Part shown: one piece after another, positions 1 through 4,830 of the stretch | Position numbering within the stretch: the stretch's first letter is position 1 | Layout: every line of letters starts with the position of its first letter | From: an uncultured Bacilli bacterium | GTDB lineage: Bacteria; Bacillota_I; Bacilli_A; RF39; UBA660 | NCBI GenBank assembly: GCA_944372725.1 | Contig: CALWAA010000147.1 | Location: forward strand, 1-17,741 | Direction: 5' to 3' | Length of the DNA stretch: 17,741 nt | The notes under the pieces: generated by a model | The model's database searches: none | What the model was told of the DNA's origin: nothing | Seen by the model: only the letters and a program-made list of their open reading frames with translations | Made by a program: the position numbers and the translations under genes

Positions 1-4
1 AATA

Positions 5-250
5 TTAATTTAAATAAGTAGATATGATTTTATCTGAAACTTCTTCAGATATTTTTTTATTACTTATTTTCCCTGAATTTTTATGAATAAAACCTTTTTC
101 TCCTTCTTGATGATATTTTATAATTAATCTATTAATCTGACGAATTGTAAGATCTAATTGTAAAGAAGCTTCTTTTTTAGTTATTTTGCCTTGGATAATC
201 TTTTCAATTGTTTCATATTTTTCTCGTTCTTTTTCCTTTAAATTAATCAT
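5..250 (-). CDS. Transposase N-terminal HTH fragment, stopped early
   Basis: Eighty-one residues with the look of the N-terminal helix-turn-helix of ISNCY/IS1202-type transposases: KITKKEASLQLDLTIRQINR is a typical recognition helix pair, followed by the YHQEGEKGFIHKNSGK linker. The start is well supported, with GGAGG at 261-265 on the minus strand about ten bases upstream. The reading frame stops at 5-7, after IISTYLN, where full-length relatives run on into the DDE catalytic domain. A single base change from AAA to TAA would explain the stop. Only four bases remain to the window edge, so I cannot see whether the rest of the gene is intact beyond it. Most likely a broken transposase; an expressed DNA-binding fragment is possible. 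Confidence 0.6.
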   Translation of the reverse strand: MINLKEKEREKYETIEKIIQGKITKKEASLQLDLTIRQINRLIIKYHQEGEKGFIHKNSGKISNKKISEEVSDKIISTYLN

Positions 251-283
251 TTGTTATTCACCTCCATTTCCAACAAAAATTAT

Positions 284-395
284 AGGACATTTTCATTGAA
301 AAACACTAAAAAATAAACAAGCAGTTCTTACTTGTCTATTTTGAGACATTTTTACTGAATAACAAAACGAAAAATTAGGACATTTTCATTGAATA
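284..395. repeat. Three direct copies of an IS end motif
   Basis: The motif GGACATTTTCATTGAA occurs at 285-300 and 378-393, with a diverged copy (GAGACATTTTTACTGAA) at 343-359. All point the same way, between the transposase start and the IS boundary. Multiple copies near the tip suit transposase-binding sites; the outermost copy is the likely terminal inverted repeat. Confidence 0.6.
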
Positions 396-557
396 GCCAC
401 ACAAAAATTTTAATTTTTTGCTTTTTTTAAGAAAAAAATAGTATTGTGCTAATTTTAAATGCAAGATTTAAAATATCAATACCATTTATTTAGGATAAAC
501 CAAAGATTAATCTTGTACCTTAATGCTTTTTTATTTAGCCATAACCAAATATTAAGT
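396..557. other. AT-rich non-coding stretch
   Basis: I see no gene, clear promoter or terminator here. It lies between the IS tip and the first decayed surface-protein fragment. Confidence 0.5.
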
Positions 558-677
558 TTAAAAAGGTATTGGGCGCACACCATACTCGTTATTCACCCAG
601 TTGTTGTTGAGGCGGCCATCCGAATTCACACGGAACACGTTAGCCCAACCATCAGAATCAGCATTATACGGAGACAA
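558..677 (-). pseudogene. Remnant of a secreted-protein C-terminal domain (copy A)
   Basis: Read on the minus strand from 677, this gives LSPYNADSDGWANVFRVNS, then DGRLNNNW and NEYGVRPI before running into a stop at 558-560. The SPYN...W...V...DG.L...V...YGVRPV pattern is the end of a W/G-rich domain found in secreted proteins of gut Firmicutes (DUF6273-like by memory). The normal continuation into VINLK is lost, and a stop (678-680) lies immediately upstream in frame. It is a decayed tail without a start. It is visibly more GC-rich than its surroundings, which suggests acquired DNA. Confidence 0.6.
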
Positions 678-750
678 TTAAAAGCCCAGTTAATAGATTA
701 ACCTCAAGTTAAGTATAAACGAAATAGAATAGAAAAACAATAAGAATATA

Positions 751-1520
751 TTAATTTATCACATAAGGGTTAGTTGAAGTACCATCACCACCAGTAATTT
801 GGATATCAGCTTTTAGATTGATAACTGGTCGGATGCCGCCATTAGTCCAATCTACACTTGTAAAGTTAATGTTTCCATTTAAATCAATAATAATACCCCA
901 AGCATTAACATTAAAATAAGCTGGGGTCATTGTCCAGTACGATTGGCCAGTATAAAGATAATAGTCTATGTTATTTGAGAATGTTCCGCCAGCATACCAT
1001 ACTTCATCCATACTGATTAATCCTGTTGGATATTGTAATGCTTGATTTCCTTGGCTACTTCCACTTGTCGTATATAAATCTTTATTTGAACAATCAAACG
1101 TTGGTTGTTTATTTGTGTATAATCTGATATATCCTCCATAATATGTGGTTGTTGTTCCTGTTCCTCCTGAACCATTACTACTGCTACTACTTGTACTTGG
1201 TGTTCTATCTCCACAAAACCCGGCATTTCCATCTATCTTATCGGCATAACTTGACAGATTATCTTGATACCATGTATCTATTTTTCCTTTAATTGTACTT
1301 CCTCTCACTATTCCATGGACTTGATTATTCCAATACATATATCCTGTACACATATTATCATTCCAAGAATTGTTAAATAAACTTTTTTGTACTTGCGTTT
1401 CTCCCCCTATAGTATTAGCATTTGTTCCTTTATATATTAATCTCAAACTTCCGTCTTCATTGATGCGGATAATTCGCCAATAAAAATCTGCAAACTTGAC
1501 CCAATTATCCTTAATTTTAT
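751..1520 (-). pseudogene. 5'-truncated secreted-protein domain (copy B)
   Basis: About 255 residues on the minus strand ending at a proper stop (751-753). The pattern DNWVKFADFYWRIIRINEDG, a CTGYMYW segment, AGFCGDRT, TYYGGYIRLYTNKQPTF, SMDEVWYAGG, YYLYTGQSYWTMTP and GGIRPVINLKADI matches a conserved domain of secreted or surface proteins in gut Firmicutes. Three cysteines and a Ser/Gly/Thr-rich linker are visible. The frame runs right to about 1542, where it meets a stop, with no ATG or ribosome site; the only candidate start is a TTG at 1527. Signal peptide and N-terminal part are missing. It belongs with copy A, which lies just downstream in the same direction. The true function is unknown; surface adhesion or display is a guess from the family. 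Confidence 0.7.
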
Positions 1521-1521
1521 A

Positions 1522-1929
1522 AGACAAAAAGAAATTGCAAGGCTACTTGATATTCATGTTTCTGATTATAGCCAATATGAGGGTGAAGCAAATATTATTC
1601 CTTTAATACACCTAAATAGAATTTGCAATTATTTTAATGTTTCTCTAGATTATATATTTGAGTTTACCACTCAAAGAAATTATCCAAATATTAAAGAAAA
1701 TATAGATTTAGAAAAAACGGGAAAAAGAATAAGAAATTTACGACTAACAAATAATCTAACACAAGAAACTTTTGCCAAAGAAATCGATATAAAACAACCA
1801 ATCATCTCAAAATACGAAAATAAAAACAAAATAATTTCAACAAAAAACTTATATATTATATGCAAAACCTATAACATCTCTGCTGACTACCTCTTAGGTA
1901 AAACAGATACTCCTAAATACCTTAAATAA
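1522..1929 (+). pseudogene. Double HTH (XRE) regulator lacking its start
   Basis: One hundred and thirty-five codons encode two Cro/C1-type helix-turn-helix domains in tandem. The first runs from RQKEIARLLDIHVSDYSQYE to FNVSLDYIF, the second from GKRIRNLRLTNNLTQETFAK through PIISKYENK to YNISADYLLGKTDTP. Such twin-XRE regulators normally begin some ten residues before RQKE. Here the frame continues upstream into antisense of the surface-domain gene, and I find no in-frame ATG, GTG or TTG in the fragment, so it cannot be translated normally. The 3' end is intact and carries its own terminator. It is the right-hand half of a deletion junction near 1520. Confidence 0.75.
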
Positions 1930-1944
1930 CTAAGGTGTTTTTTT
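1919..1944 (+). terminator. Intrinsic terminator of the HTH gene
   Basis: Stem ACCTTA/TAAGGT (1919-1924 with 1931-1936), six-base loop, then a T run at 1938-1944. It overlaps the stop codon of the HTH fragment. Confidence 0.65.
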
Positions 1945-1950
1945 GATATT

Positions 1951-1977
1951 TTCGACAAAGCGTCGAATTTTGTCGAA
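1951..1977. promoter_or_regulatory. Spo0A-box-like sites upstream of module 1
   Basis: TTCGACA at 1951-1957 and TGTCGAA at 1971-1977 form an inverted pair that matches the Spo0A box (TGTCGAA) exactly. A 6/7 copy, CGTCGAA at 1961-1967, lies exactly 10 bp upstream of the second box, which is the spacing used by Spo0A dimers. The last box ends nine bases before the -35. The match is seen in the sequence; the factor is inferred. Confidence 0.5.
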
Positions 1978-1986
1978 CGCTTTTTC

Positions 1987-2015
1987 TTGCTTTTTTTAAT
2001 ATAGTGGTTCATAAT
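1987..2015 (+). promoter_or_regulatory. Promoter of module 1 peptide mRNA
   Basis: TTGCTT (1987-1992), 17-bp spacer, CATAAT (2010-2015). The same two hexamers with the same spacing recur in module 2 although most of the spacer differs, which argues for function. Start of transcription is expected near 2022. Confidence 0.7.
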
Positions 2016-2118
2016 AAATAATCGTTATTTACTGGTGGTAGCGCCTGCTTTCCATTTTATTAGTAGTTTAAACTACTGAATATTCAGGGGGTTTTTACGA
2101 AAGTAGGAGGGGATGCAA

Positions 2119-2193
2119 ATGAGTGATATGACTTTATTACTTATTATAATAATCATGCTTATCCAAAAAGATAATCATGAAAAAAGACGCTAG
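2119..2193 (+). CDS. Putative type I toxin peptide 1, holin-like
   Basis: A 24-residue peptide: MSDMTLLLIIIIMLIQK, then DNHEKRR. One hydrophobic helix of about 12 residues is followed by a short charged, basic tail. This is the layout of the very small membrane toxins of type I systems in Firmicutes (putative holin-like toxin/TxpA-BsrG group; likeness by memory, and shorter than most members). AGGAGG at 2105-2110 lies eight bases before this ATG; an ATG at 2113 is too close to be used. The gene sits in a module with its own promoter, a 5'-3' fold-back and an antisense RNA whose terminator lies in its last codons. It would act at the cytoplasmic membrane. A regulatory membrane peptide is the alternative. 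Confidence 0.6.
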   Translation: MSDMTLLLIIIIMLIQKDNHEKRR

Positions 2194-2211
2194 CCCAAAA
2201 AGCATAGCGCC
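2180..2211 (-). terminator. Terminator of antisense RNA 1
   Basis: On the minus strand GGCGCTA (2211-2205) pairs with TAGCGTC (2192-2186), seven pairs with one G-U, followed by six U residues (A run at 2185-2180). Confidence 0.7.
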
Positions 2212-2272
2212 TAACCACAAAAGTAGGCGTTATCCACCAAGTGAATAACACTTACGGATTTAATATAACATA
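2180..2272 (-). ncRNA. Antisense (antitoxin) RNA of module 1
   Basis: A minus-strand transcript is predicted from a promoter at 2278-2308 to an intrinsic terminator at 2180-2211, about 93 nucleotides. It is fully complementary to the end of the peptide gene and to the 3' fold-back arm of the mRNA. That is the position expected of a type I antitoxin RNA. Its existence is inferred from promoter plus terminator, both of which have counterparts in module 2. Confidence 0.6.
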
Positions 2273-2277
2273 TTTTT

Positions 2278-2308
2278 AATATATATACAATTGACATCTT
2301 ATTTACAA
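2278..2308 (-). promoter_or_regulatory. Antisense promoter of module 1
   Basis: Minus-strand TTGTAA (2308-2303), then TATATT (2283-2278) at 19 bp, or TATATA (2285-2280) at 17 bp. The whole stretch is conserved in module 2. Confidence 0.6.
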
Positions 2309-2335
2309 CTATAATTTTATTGAAGATGTTTTTTT
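2294..2335 (+). terminator. Terminator of module 1 peptide mRNA
   Basis: ACATCTT (2294-2300) pairs with AAGATGT (2323-2329), with a 22-base loop, followed by T2330-2335. The 5' arm lies inside the antisense promoter spacer. Confidence 0.6.
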
Positions 2336-2338
2336 ATT

Positions 2339-2364
2339 TTCGACACAATGCAAATTTTGTCGAA
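2339..2364. promoter_or_regulatory. Spo0A-box-like inverted pair upstream of module 2
   Basis: TTCGACA (2339-2345) and TGTCGAA (2358-2364), 12 bases apart, in the same place relative to the promoter as in module 1 (13 bases apart there). The extra box seen in module 1 has decayed here. Confidence 0.45.
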
Positions 2365-2373
2365 CGCTTTTTC

Positions 2374-2402
2374 TTGCTTTTTCACAAACTATACTTCATA
2401 AT
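2374..2402 (+). promoter_or_regulatory. Promoter of module 2 peptide mRNA
   Basis: TTGCTT (2374-2379), 17-bp spacer, CATAAT (2397-2402). Transcription should start near 2409, so the mRNA would begin with the 5' arm of the fold-back. Confidence 0.7.
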
Positions 2403-2511
2403 ATAGTCTTAGCGTTAGGGACAATGCATGCCTTTGTTCTTTTCCATTTCTATGTTTTACTTCTTTTACCCTCAAGGGGGTTTTGGTTGTAGAATTGAGG
2501 TGAGTAAAAGT

Positions 2512-2610
2512 ATGAAGGTTCGGTTAAAAGTAATTTTACCACGAATAATAAAAATAGCATTGGTCCTTGAGATAGTAACCAATGCCAAAACCAAAAACAA
2601 TAGGCATTAG
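2512..2610 (+). CDS. Putative type I toxin peptide 2
   Basis: A 32-residue peptide: MKVRLKVILPRIIKIALVLE then IVTNAKTKNNRH. It has a basic start, a hydrophobic stretch of about 17 residues with lysines at regular intervals, and a polar basic tail, suggesting an amphipathic or membrane-inserting helix. GAGGTG at 2497-2502 places the start at ATG 2512. The same frame is open back to an ATG at 2428, but that lies in the 5' fold-back arm and has no ribosome site. I do not recognise the family. The role is inferred from position: it occupies the same slot as peptide 1 in a module with the same promoter, leader, fold-back and antisense RNA. It is not an obvious sequence relative of peptide 1. Confidence 0.5.
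   Translation: MKVRLKVILPRIIKIALVLEIVTNAKTKNNRH
2545..2585 (-). terminator. Terminator of antisense RNA 2
   Basis: Minus-strand GCATTGGT (2585-2578) pairs perfectly with ACCAATGC (2564-2557), 13-base loop, followed by TATTTTTATTAT. It lies inside the peptide gene. Confidence 0.7.
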
Positions 2611-2646
2611 GTTGTTTCCCTAACGCTTACAATTTAAGTATAAGCT
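2547..2646 (-). ncRNA. Antisense (antitoxin) RNA of module 2
   Basis: About 100 nucleotides predicted on the minus strand, from the promoter at 2653-2683 to the terminator at 2545-2585. It overlaps the 3' half of peptide gene 2 and the whole 3' fold-back arm, exactly as in module 1. Confidence 0.6.
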
Positions 2647-2652
2647 ATTTTT
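2625..2652 (+). terminator. Weak terminator of module 2 peptide mRNA
   Basis: GCTTA (2625-2629) pairs with TAAGC (2641-2645), followed by TATTTTT. The short stem makes this tentative. I see no stronger plus-strand terminator before the convergent RodA/FtsW gene. Confidence 0.35.
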
Positions 2653-2683
2653 AATATAAATGCAATTTACATTTTATTTACAA
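2653..2683 (-). promoter_or_regulatory. Antisense promoter of module 2, inside the rodA tail
   Basis: Minus-strand TTGTAA (2683-2678) and TATATT (2658-2653) at 19 bp, or TTTATA at 17 bp. The -35 falls within the last codons of the RodA/FtsW gene, so reading from that gene would pass straight into the antisense RNA. Confidence 0.55.
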
Positions 2684-3764
2684 ATGCCTTTCTTTCAATA
2701 TTAACTAAAATACCTAAAAACATAAAATAAACAATAATATTCGTTCCTCCATAACTAACAAAGGGAAGAGGAAGACCAATGATTGGTAAAAGTCCTAAAT
2801 TCATACCGATATTTTCTATTTGTGCAAAGATAAACATAGTTAAAAAACCAGCAATAAACATTTTATATTGCCTATTTTTAATTTTAAAAACTTTAATTAA
2901 AAAATAGATATCCAGAATAAAGAAACAAAGCAAAATAAGAACAAAACTAATGATACCAAGTTTACTAATCGAAAAAGCAACAATAAAATCAGTAGGAGCT
3001 TCCGGAATATAAACACCATTACTATATGCAAAAAAGTTAGCCGACCCAATTGAAATTAAAGCTCGATTTAACTGAAAAGAATCTTGATTAACAAAGGTAA
3101 GTATTCTATCTACTCGGTAAAAGAAAGATGTTCCAATGAGATTAATAAGTAAATCTTGATGAAAATAATACAAATAGAAAAAAGTACCAAAAAACAAAAA
3201 GAGAACAATCCCCAAAAGAATATACCATTTAAAATTTATTTTATAAACTAAAATAATCCCAATCATAATAAGAAAATAAATAATAATTGCCCCTGTATCT
3301 GGTTCTAAAAAAACAAATAAAGATGGTATTAGAGTAATAAACAAAGCTTTTAGAATAACTTTAAATTCTTCTTTCATATTTTTAGATTTTATTTTTGCAA
3401 GTATATGACTTAAATATAGAGCAAGACTAAATTTCATAAGTTCACTCGGTTGAAAGGAAAAGAAGGGGAGCCTAAACCATGCTCTAGAACCATTAATGGT
3501 CGTTCCAAAAAACAACACTAATATTAAAAGAAGTACATTTATCCAATATAAATAAGCTGAATAGCGAAAGAAAATTTTAGGTTTGAAGATAGAAAATAAA
3601 ATAAGCACAACAAAACCAAGAACAAACCACAAAGCTTGTTTAAAAAGATAATTTTCATATCCATCCATCATACTCACATAATACATATTAAAAAGCGAAA
3701 TGACAATAAGGATAAGAATTGGTATAAAAAATAATAGTTTATCGCCAACAATTTTCTTTTTCAT
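2667..3764 (-). CDS. rodA: RodA/FtsW-type peptidoglycan glycosyltransferase
   Basis: A 365-residue protein with about ten membrane helices, of the SEDS family that polymerises lipid II into glycan strands together with a class B PBP. Diagnostic stretches are GSRAWFRLPFFSFQPSELMK (near residue 92), EPDTGAIIIYF, PEAPTDFIVAF with the essential aspartate, and NLGLLPIIGLPLPFVSYGG near the end. SEDS proteins usually have PE.HTDF in the extracellular loop; here the histidine is a proline. RodA is favoured over FtsW because no murG or division genes lie near, but this is a weak basis. No clear ribosome site precedes ATG 3764, and a -10-like TACTAAT lies just before it, so the mRNA may be nearly leaderless. 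Its last four codons and stop lie in the repeated module 2 block. Confidence 0.85.
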   Translation of the reverse strand: MKKKIVGDKLLFFIPILILIVISLFNMYYVSMMDGYENYLFKQALWFVLGFVVLILFSIFKPKIFFRYSAYLYWINVLLLILVLFFGTTINGSRAWFRLPFFSFQPSELMKFSLALYLSHILAKIKSKNMKEEFKVILKALFITLIPSLFVFLEPDTGAIIIYFLIMIGIILVYKINFKWYILLGIVLFLFFGTFFYLYYFHQDLLINLIGTSFFYRVDRILTFVNQDSFQLNRALISIGSANFFAYSNGVYIPEAPTDFIVAFSISKLGIISFVLILLCFFILDIYFLIKVFKIKNRQYKMFIAGFLTMFIFAQIENIGMNLGLLPIIGLPLPFVSYGGTNIIVYFMFLGILVNIERKAFVNKM

Positions 3765-3824
3765 AATATTAGTATGTTTCAGAATTTCTTTTTTATCATA
3801 AAATGTATTAGAGGTGTTCTAAAA

Positions 3825-4121
3825 ATGAAAAAAGATTTACCAAGCGTTTATGCCAATCCTATTGATAAAGAAATCAGAAATAACAATGATATTTATTTTG
3901 GCCAACCCATAGAGGATAGAAGTACTAATAAAGTAAATGTTTATGAAAAAATTAACGGGATTTTTGCTTCTCCTCATCATGTGTATAAAAGTAATGTTTC
4001 TATTTATACTAGAAATGGAAAGATAAATACTACTATAGTTGGCAAATCAGGTAATTTTCTATTATGTTTAAATGGTGATAGAATTAACATGTTAGACATC
4101 ATAGATATCGAAAGAATATGA
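3825..4121 (+). CDS. Small conserved protein of unknown function
   Basis: Ninety-eight residues from ATG 3825, chosen because GAGGTG (3811-3816) lies eight bases upstream; an earlier in-frame start at 3774 has no ribosome site. The protein is soluble, with no signal or membrane segment. The N-terminal half is polar (DLPSVYANPIDKEIRNNND). The C-terminal half, with alternating hydrophobic residues (NVSIYTRNGKINTTIVGKSG, then LLCLNGDRINMLDIIDIE), looks like a small beta barrel. I do not recognise the family. It is divergent from the RodA/FtsW gene, with about 60 bp between starts, so the two may share control. It ends 18 bp before a strong promoter for the next gene. Confidence 0.65.
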   Translation: MKKDLPSVYANPIDKEIRNNNDIYFGQPIEDRSTNKVNVYEKINGIFASPHHVYKSNVSIYTRNGKINTTIVGKSGNFLLCLNGDRINMLDIIDIERI

Positions 4122-4139
4122 ACAAAAGTATGCCTTGAT

Positions 4140-4168
4140 TTGACAAATAAAACAAATTATGGTAGAAT
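4140..4168 (+). promoter_or_regulatory. Strong sigma-A promoter of the glucosaminidase gene
   Basis: TTGACA (4140-4145), 17-bp spacer, TAGAAT (4163-4168). The leader contains a small CTTC/GAAG hairpin just before AGGAGG (4192-4197). Confidence 0.85.
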
Positions 4169-4205
4169 ACTAATCACTTCGCAGTTGAAGTAGGAGGAAG
4201 TATAC

Positions 4206-4793
4206 ATGAAAACATTATGTATTAAAATGGCATTTGTTATTTTAATTACAGGTAGTTTAATTATTGGATACAAAGAAAAGAATAAAGAAAGAGTTTTAGT
4301 AGAAAACGTTATTGTCGAAAATGTTTTTTATCGAAGTGATACGGTATTAAGTCGTTATGTAACCGTTGAGGAAGTAGTAGAAGACCCAATTGTTTATGAA
4401 GGATTAACTTTAGAAGAATTAGGCTTAAAAATTGATAATGTTTTAAATTCTACTTTAGAAGGTTATGGAACAACAATTGCCTCTCTAGCAATAGATAAAG
4501 GAGTAGACCCTGTTGTTGCTGCCTCTATTATTCTCGTAGAAACGGGCTGTAAATGGACCTGTTCATCCCTAGTACGGAATGCTAATAATGTTGGTGGTAT
4601 GAAAGCTAGCAGTGGCCGTTATGCTACCTTTGCCACCCTAGAAGCAGGTTTAGAAGCATTTATTAATAATTTAGCTAATAATTATTATGCAAAAGGTTTA
4701 ACTACACCAGAAGCAATCAACACCAAATATGCAGCTAATCCTAATTGGCATGATGATGTATATTATTATATAGAAGCAATTATGGCTAGTTAA
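4206..4793 (+). CDS. Exported glucosaminidase-like peptidoglycan hydrolase
   Basis: A 195-residue protein with an N-terminal hydrophobic segment (residues 7-22) that acts as signal or anchor, then a region of about 65 residues rich in Val and Glu, then a compact lysozyme-fold domain from about residue 85. The domain shows AASIILVETGCKWTCSS with the likely catalytic glutamate at 112, NNVGGMKASSGRYATFATLE and a C-terminal NPNWHDDVYYYI. This is the glucosaminidase (FlgJ/LytG-like, PF01832 by memory) pattern: it cleaves the glycan backbone of peptidoglycan outside the membrane. Two cysteines bracketing KWT may form a disulfide. AGGAGG lies eight bases before ATG 4206. It is a single-gene unit between its own promoter and a terminator. 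Confidence 0.8.
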   Translation: MKTLCIKMAFVILITGSLIIGYKEKNKERVLVENVIVENVFYRSDTVLSRYVTVEEVVEDPIVYEGLTLEELGLKIDNVLNSTLEGYGTTIASLAIDKGVDPVVAASIILVETGCKWTCSSLVRNANNVGGMKASSGRYATFATLEAGLEAFINNLANNYYAKGLTTPEAINTKYAANPNWHDDVYYYIEAIMAS

Positions 4794-4803
4794 TTGCTTT
4801 TTT
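4774..4803 (+). terminator. Terminator after the glucosaminidase
   Basis: AAGCAATTA (4774-4782) pairs perfectly with TAATTGCTT (4791-4799), followed by T4800-4803. The stem begins inside the coding region. Confidence 0.8.
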
Positions 4804-4806
4804 CTT

Positions 4807-4815
4807 TGCTATAAT
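4807..4815 (+). promoter_or_regulatory. Extended -10 promoter of the HExxH gene
   Basis: TGC-TATAAT (4807-4815) with no good -35. The start would fall near 4821, directly at the ribosome site AGGTGAT, giving an mRNA leader of about ten bases. Confidence 0.7.
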
Positions 4816-4830
4816 AAAATAGGTGATAAA

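Larger units (their letters stand above)
1..395 (-). mobile_element. End of an ISNCY/IS1202-like insertion sequence
   Basis: The left edge cuts through an insertion sequence transcribed leftwards. It is recognised by the start of a helix-turn-helix transposase (5-250) and by repeated end motifs upstream of it (284-395). I place the outer boundary near 395, where the last copy of the motif ends and featureless AT-rich DNA begins; the exact tip is not proven because the other end lies outside the window. The family name is from recollection of related transposases. Confidence 0.65.
2034..2238 (+). other. 5'-3' fold-back of module 1 mRNA
   Basis: Bases 2034-2051 near the mRNA 5' end can pair with 2220-2238, just after the peptide stop. 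The main helix, 2037-2051 with 2220-2234, is 15 bp including three G-U pairs; GGT (2034-2036) with ACC (2236-2238) extends it past a one-base bulge. Between them are two palindromes (2062-2077 and 2076-2087) directly before a G run and the ribosome site. Long-range closure of this kind keeps full-length toxin mRNAs silent in hok, aapA and related type I systems. Confidence 0.6.
1949..2310. repeat. Tandem module, copy 1
   Basis: Copy 1 of a roughly 380-bp unit repeated at 2337-2685. A 30-bp perfect match (1966-1995 with 2353-2382) covers the upstream box and -35 element. A 40-bp near match (2271-2310 with 2646-2685, about six differences) covers the antisense promoter. The interior has diverged in sequence but keeps the same layout: leader, pre-RBS hairpin with G run, short peptide gene, 3' fold-back. 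Confidence 0.8.
2411..2627 (+). other. 5'-3' fold-back of module 2 mRNA
   Basis: AGCGTTAGGGA (2411-2421) pairs perfectly with TCCCTAACGCT (2617-2627). Further in, ATGCCT (2428-2433) pairs with AGGCAT (2602-2607) and TTGTT (2434-2438) with AACAA (2596-2600). That is 22 pairs joining the mRNA 5' end to the end of the peptide gene. The arms differ from module 1, so the pairing rather than the sequence is conserved. Confidence 0.65.
2337..2685. repeat. Tandem module, copy 2
   Basis: Second copy of the module, directly after copy 1 with the same order of parts. The outer 30-bp and 40-bp blocks match copy 1. The peptide gene and 5'/3' arms have diverged, with compensating changes that keep the fold-back. 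Its right end overlaps the last codons of the RodA/FtsW gene. Confidence 0.8.

Noticed and set aside
459..701. An 80-codon plus-strand reading frame
   Set aside because: It lies antisense to the surface-domain remnant, has no ribosome site and no protein-like pattern.
1017..1232. A 71-codon minus-strand frame
   Set aside because: It is another frame of surface-domain copy B, Gln- and Glu-rich from the repeat-like codons, with no ribosome site.
1680..1865. A 61-codon minus-strand frame
   Set aside because: It is antisense to the second HTH domain of the truncated regulator.
2229..2238. A DnaA-box-like TTATCCACC
   Set aside because: Single copy with one mismatch, fully explained by the 3' fold-back arm; no cluster or AT-rich unwinding region suggests an origin.
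2428..2610. A 60-residue version of peptide 2
   Set aside because: ATG 2428 lies in the fold-back arm without a ribosome site; GAGGTG supports ATG 2512.
1949..2685. CRISPR array or simple tandem repeat
   Set aside because: Only two long diverged units with internal promoters and peptide genes; no short repeats with regular spacers.
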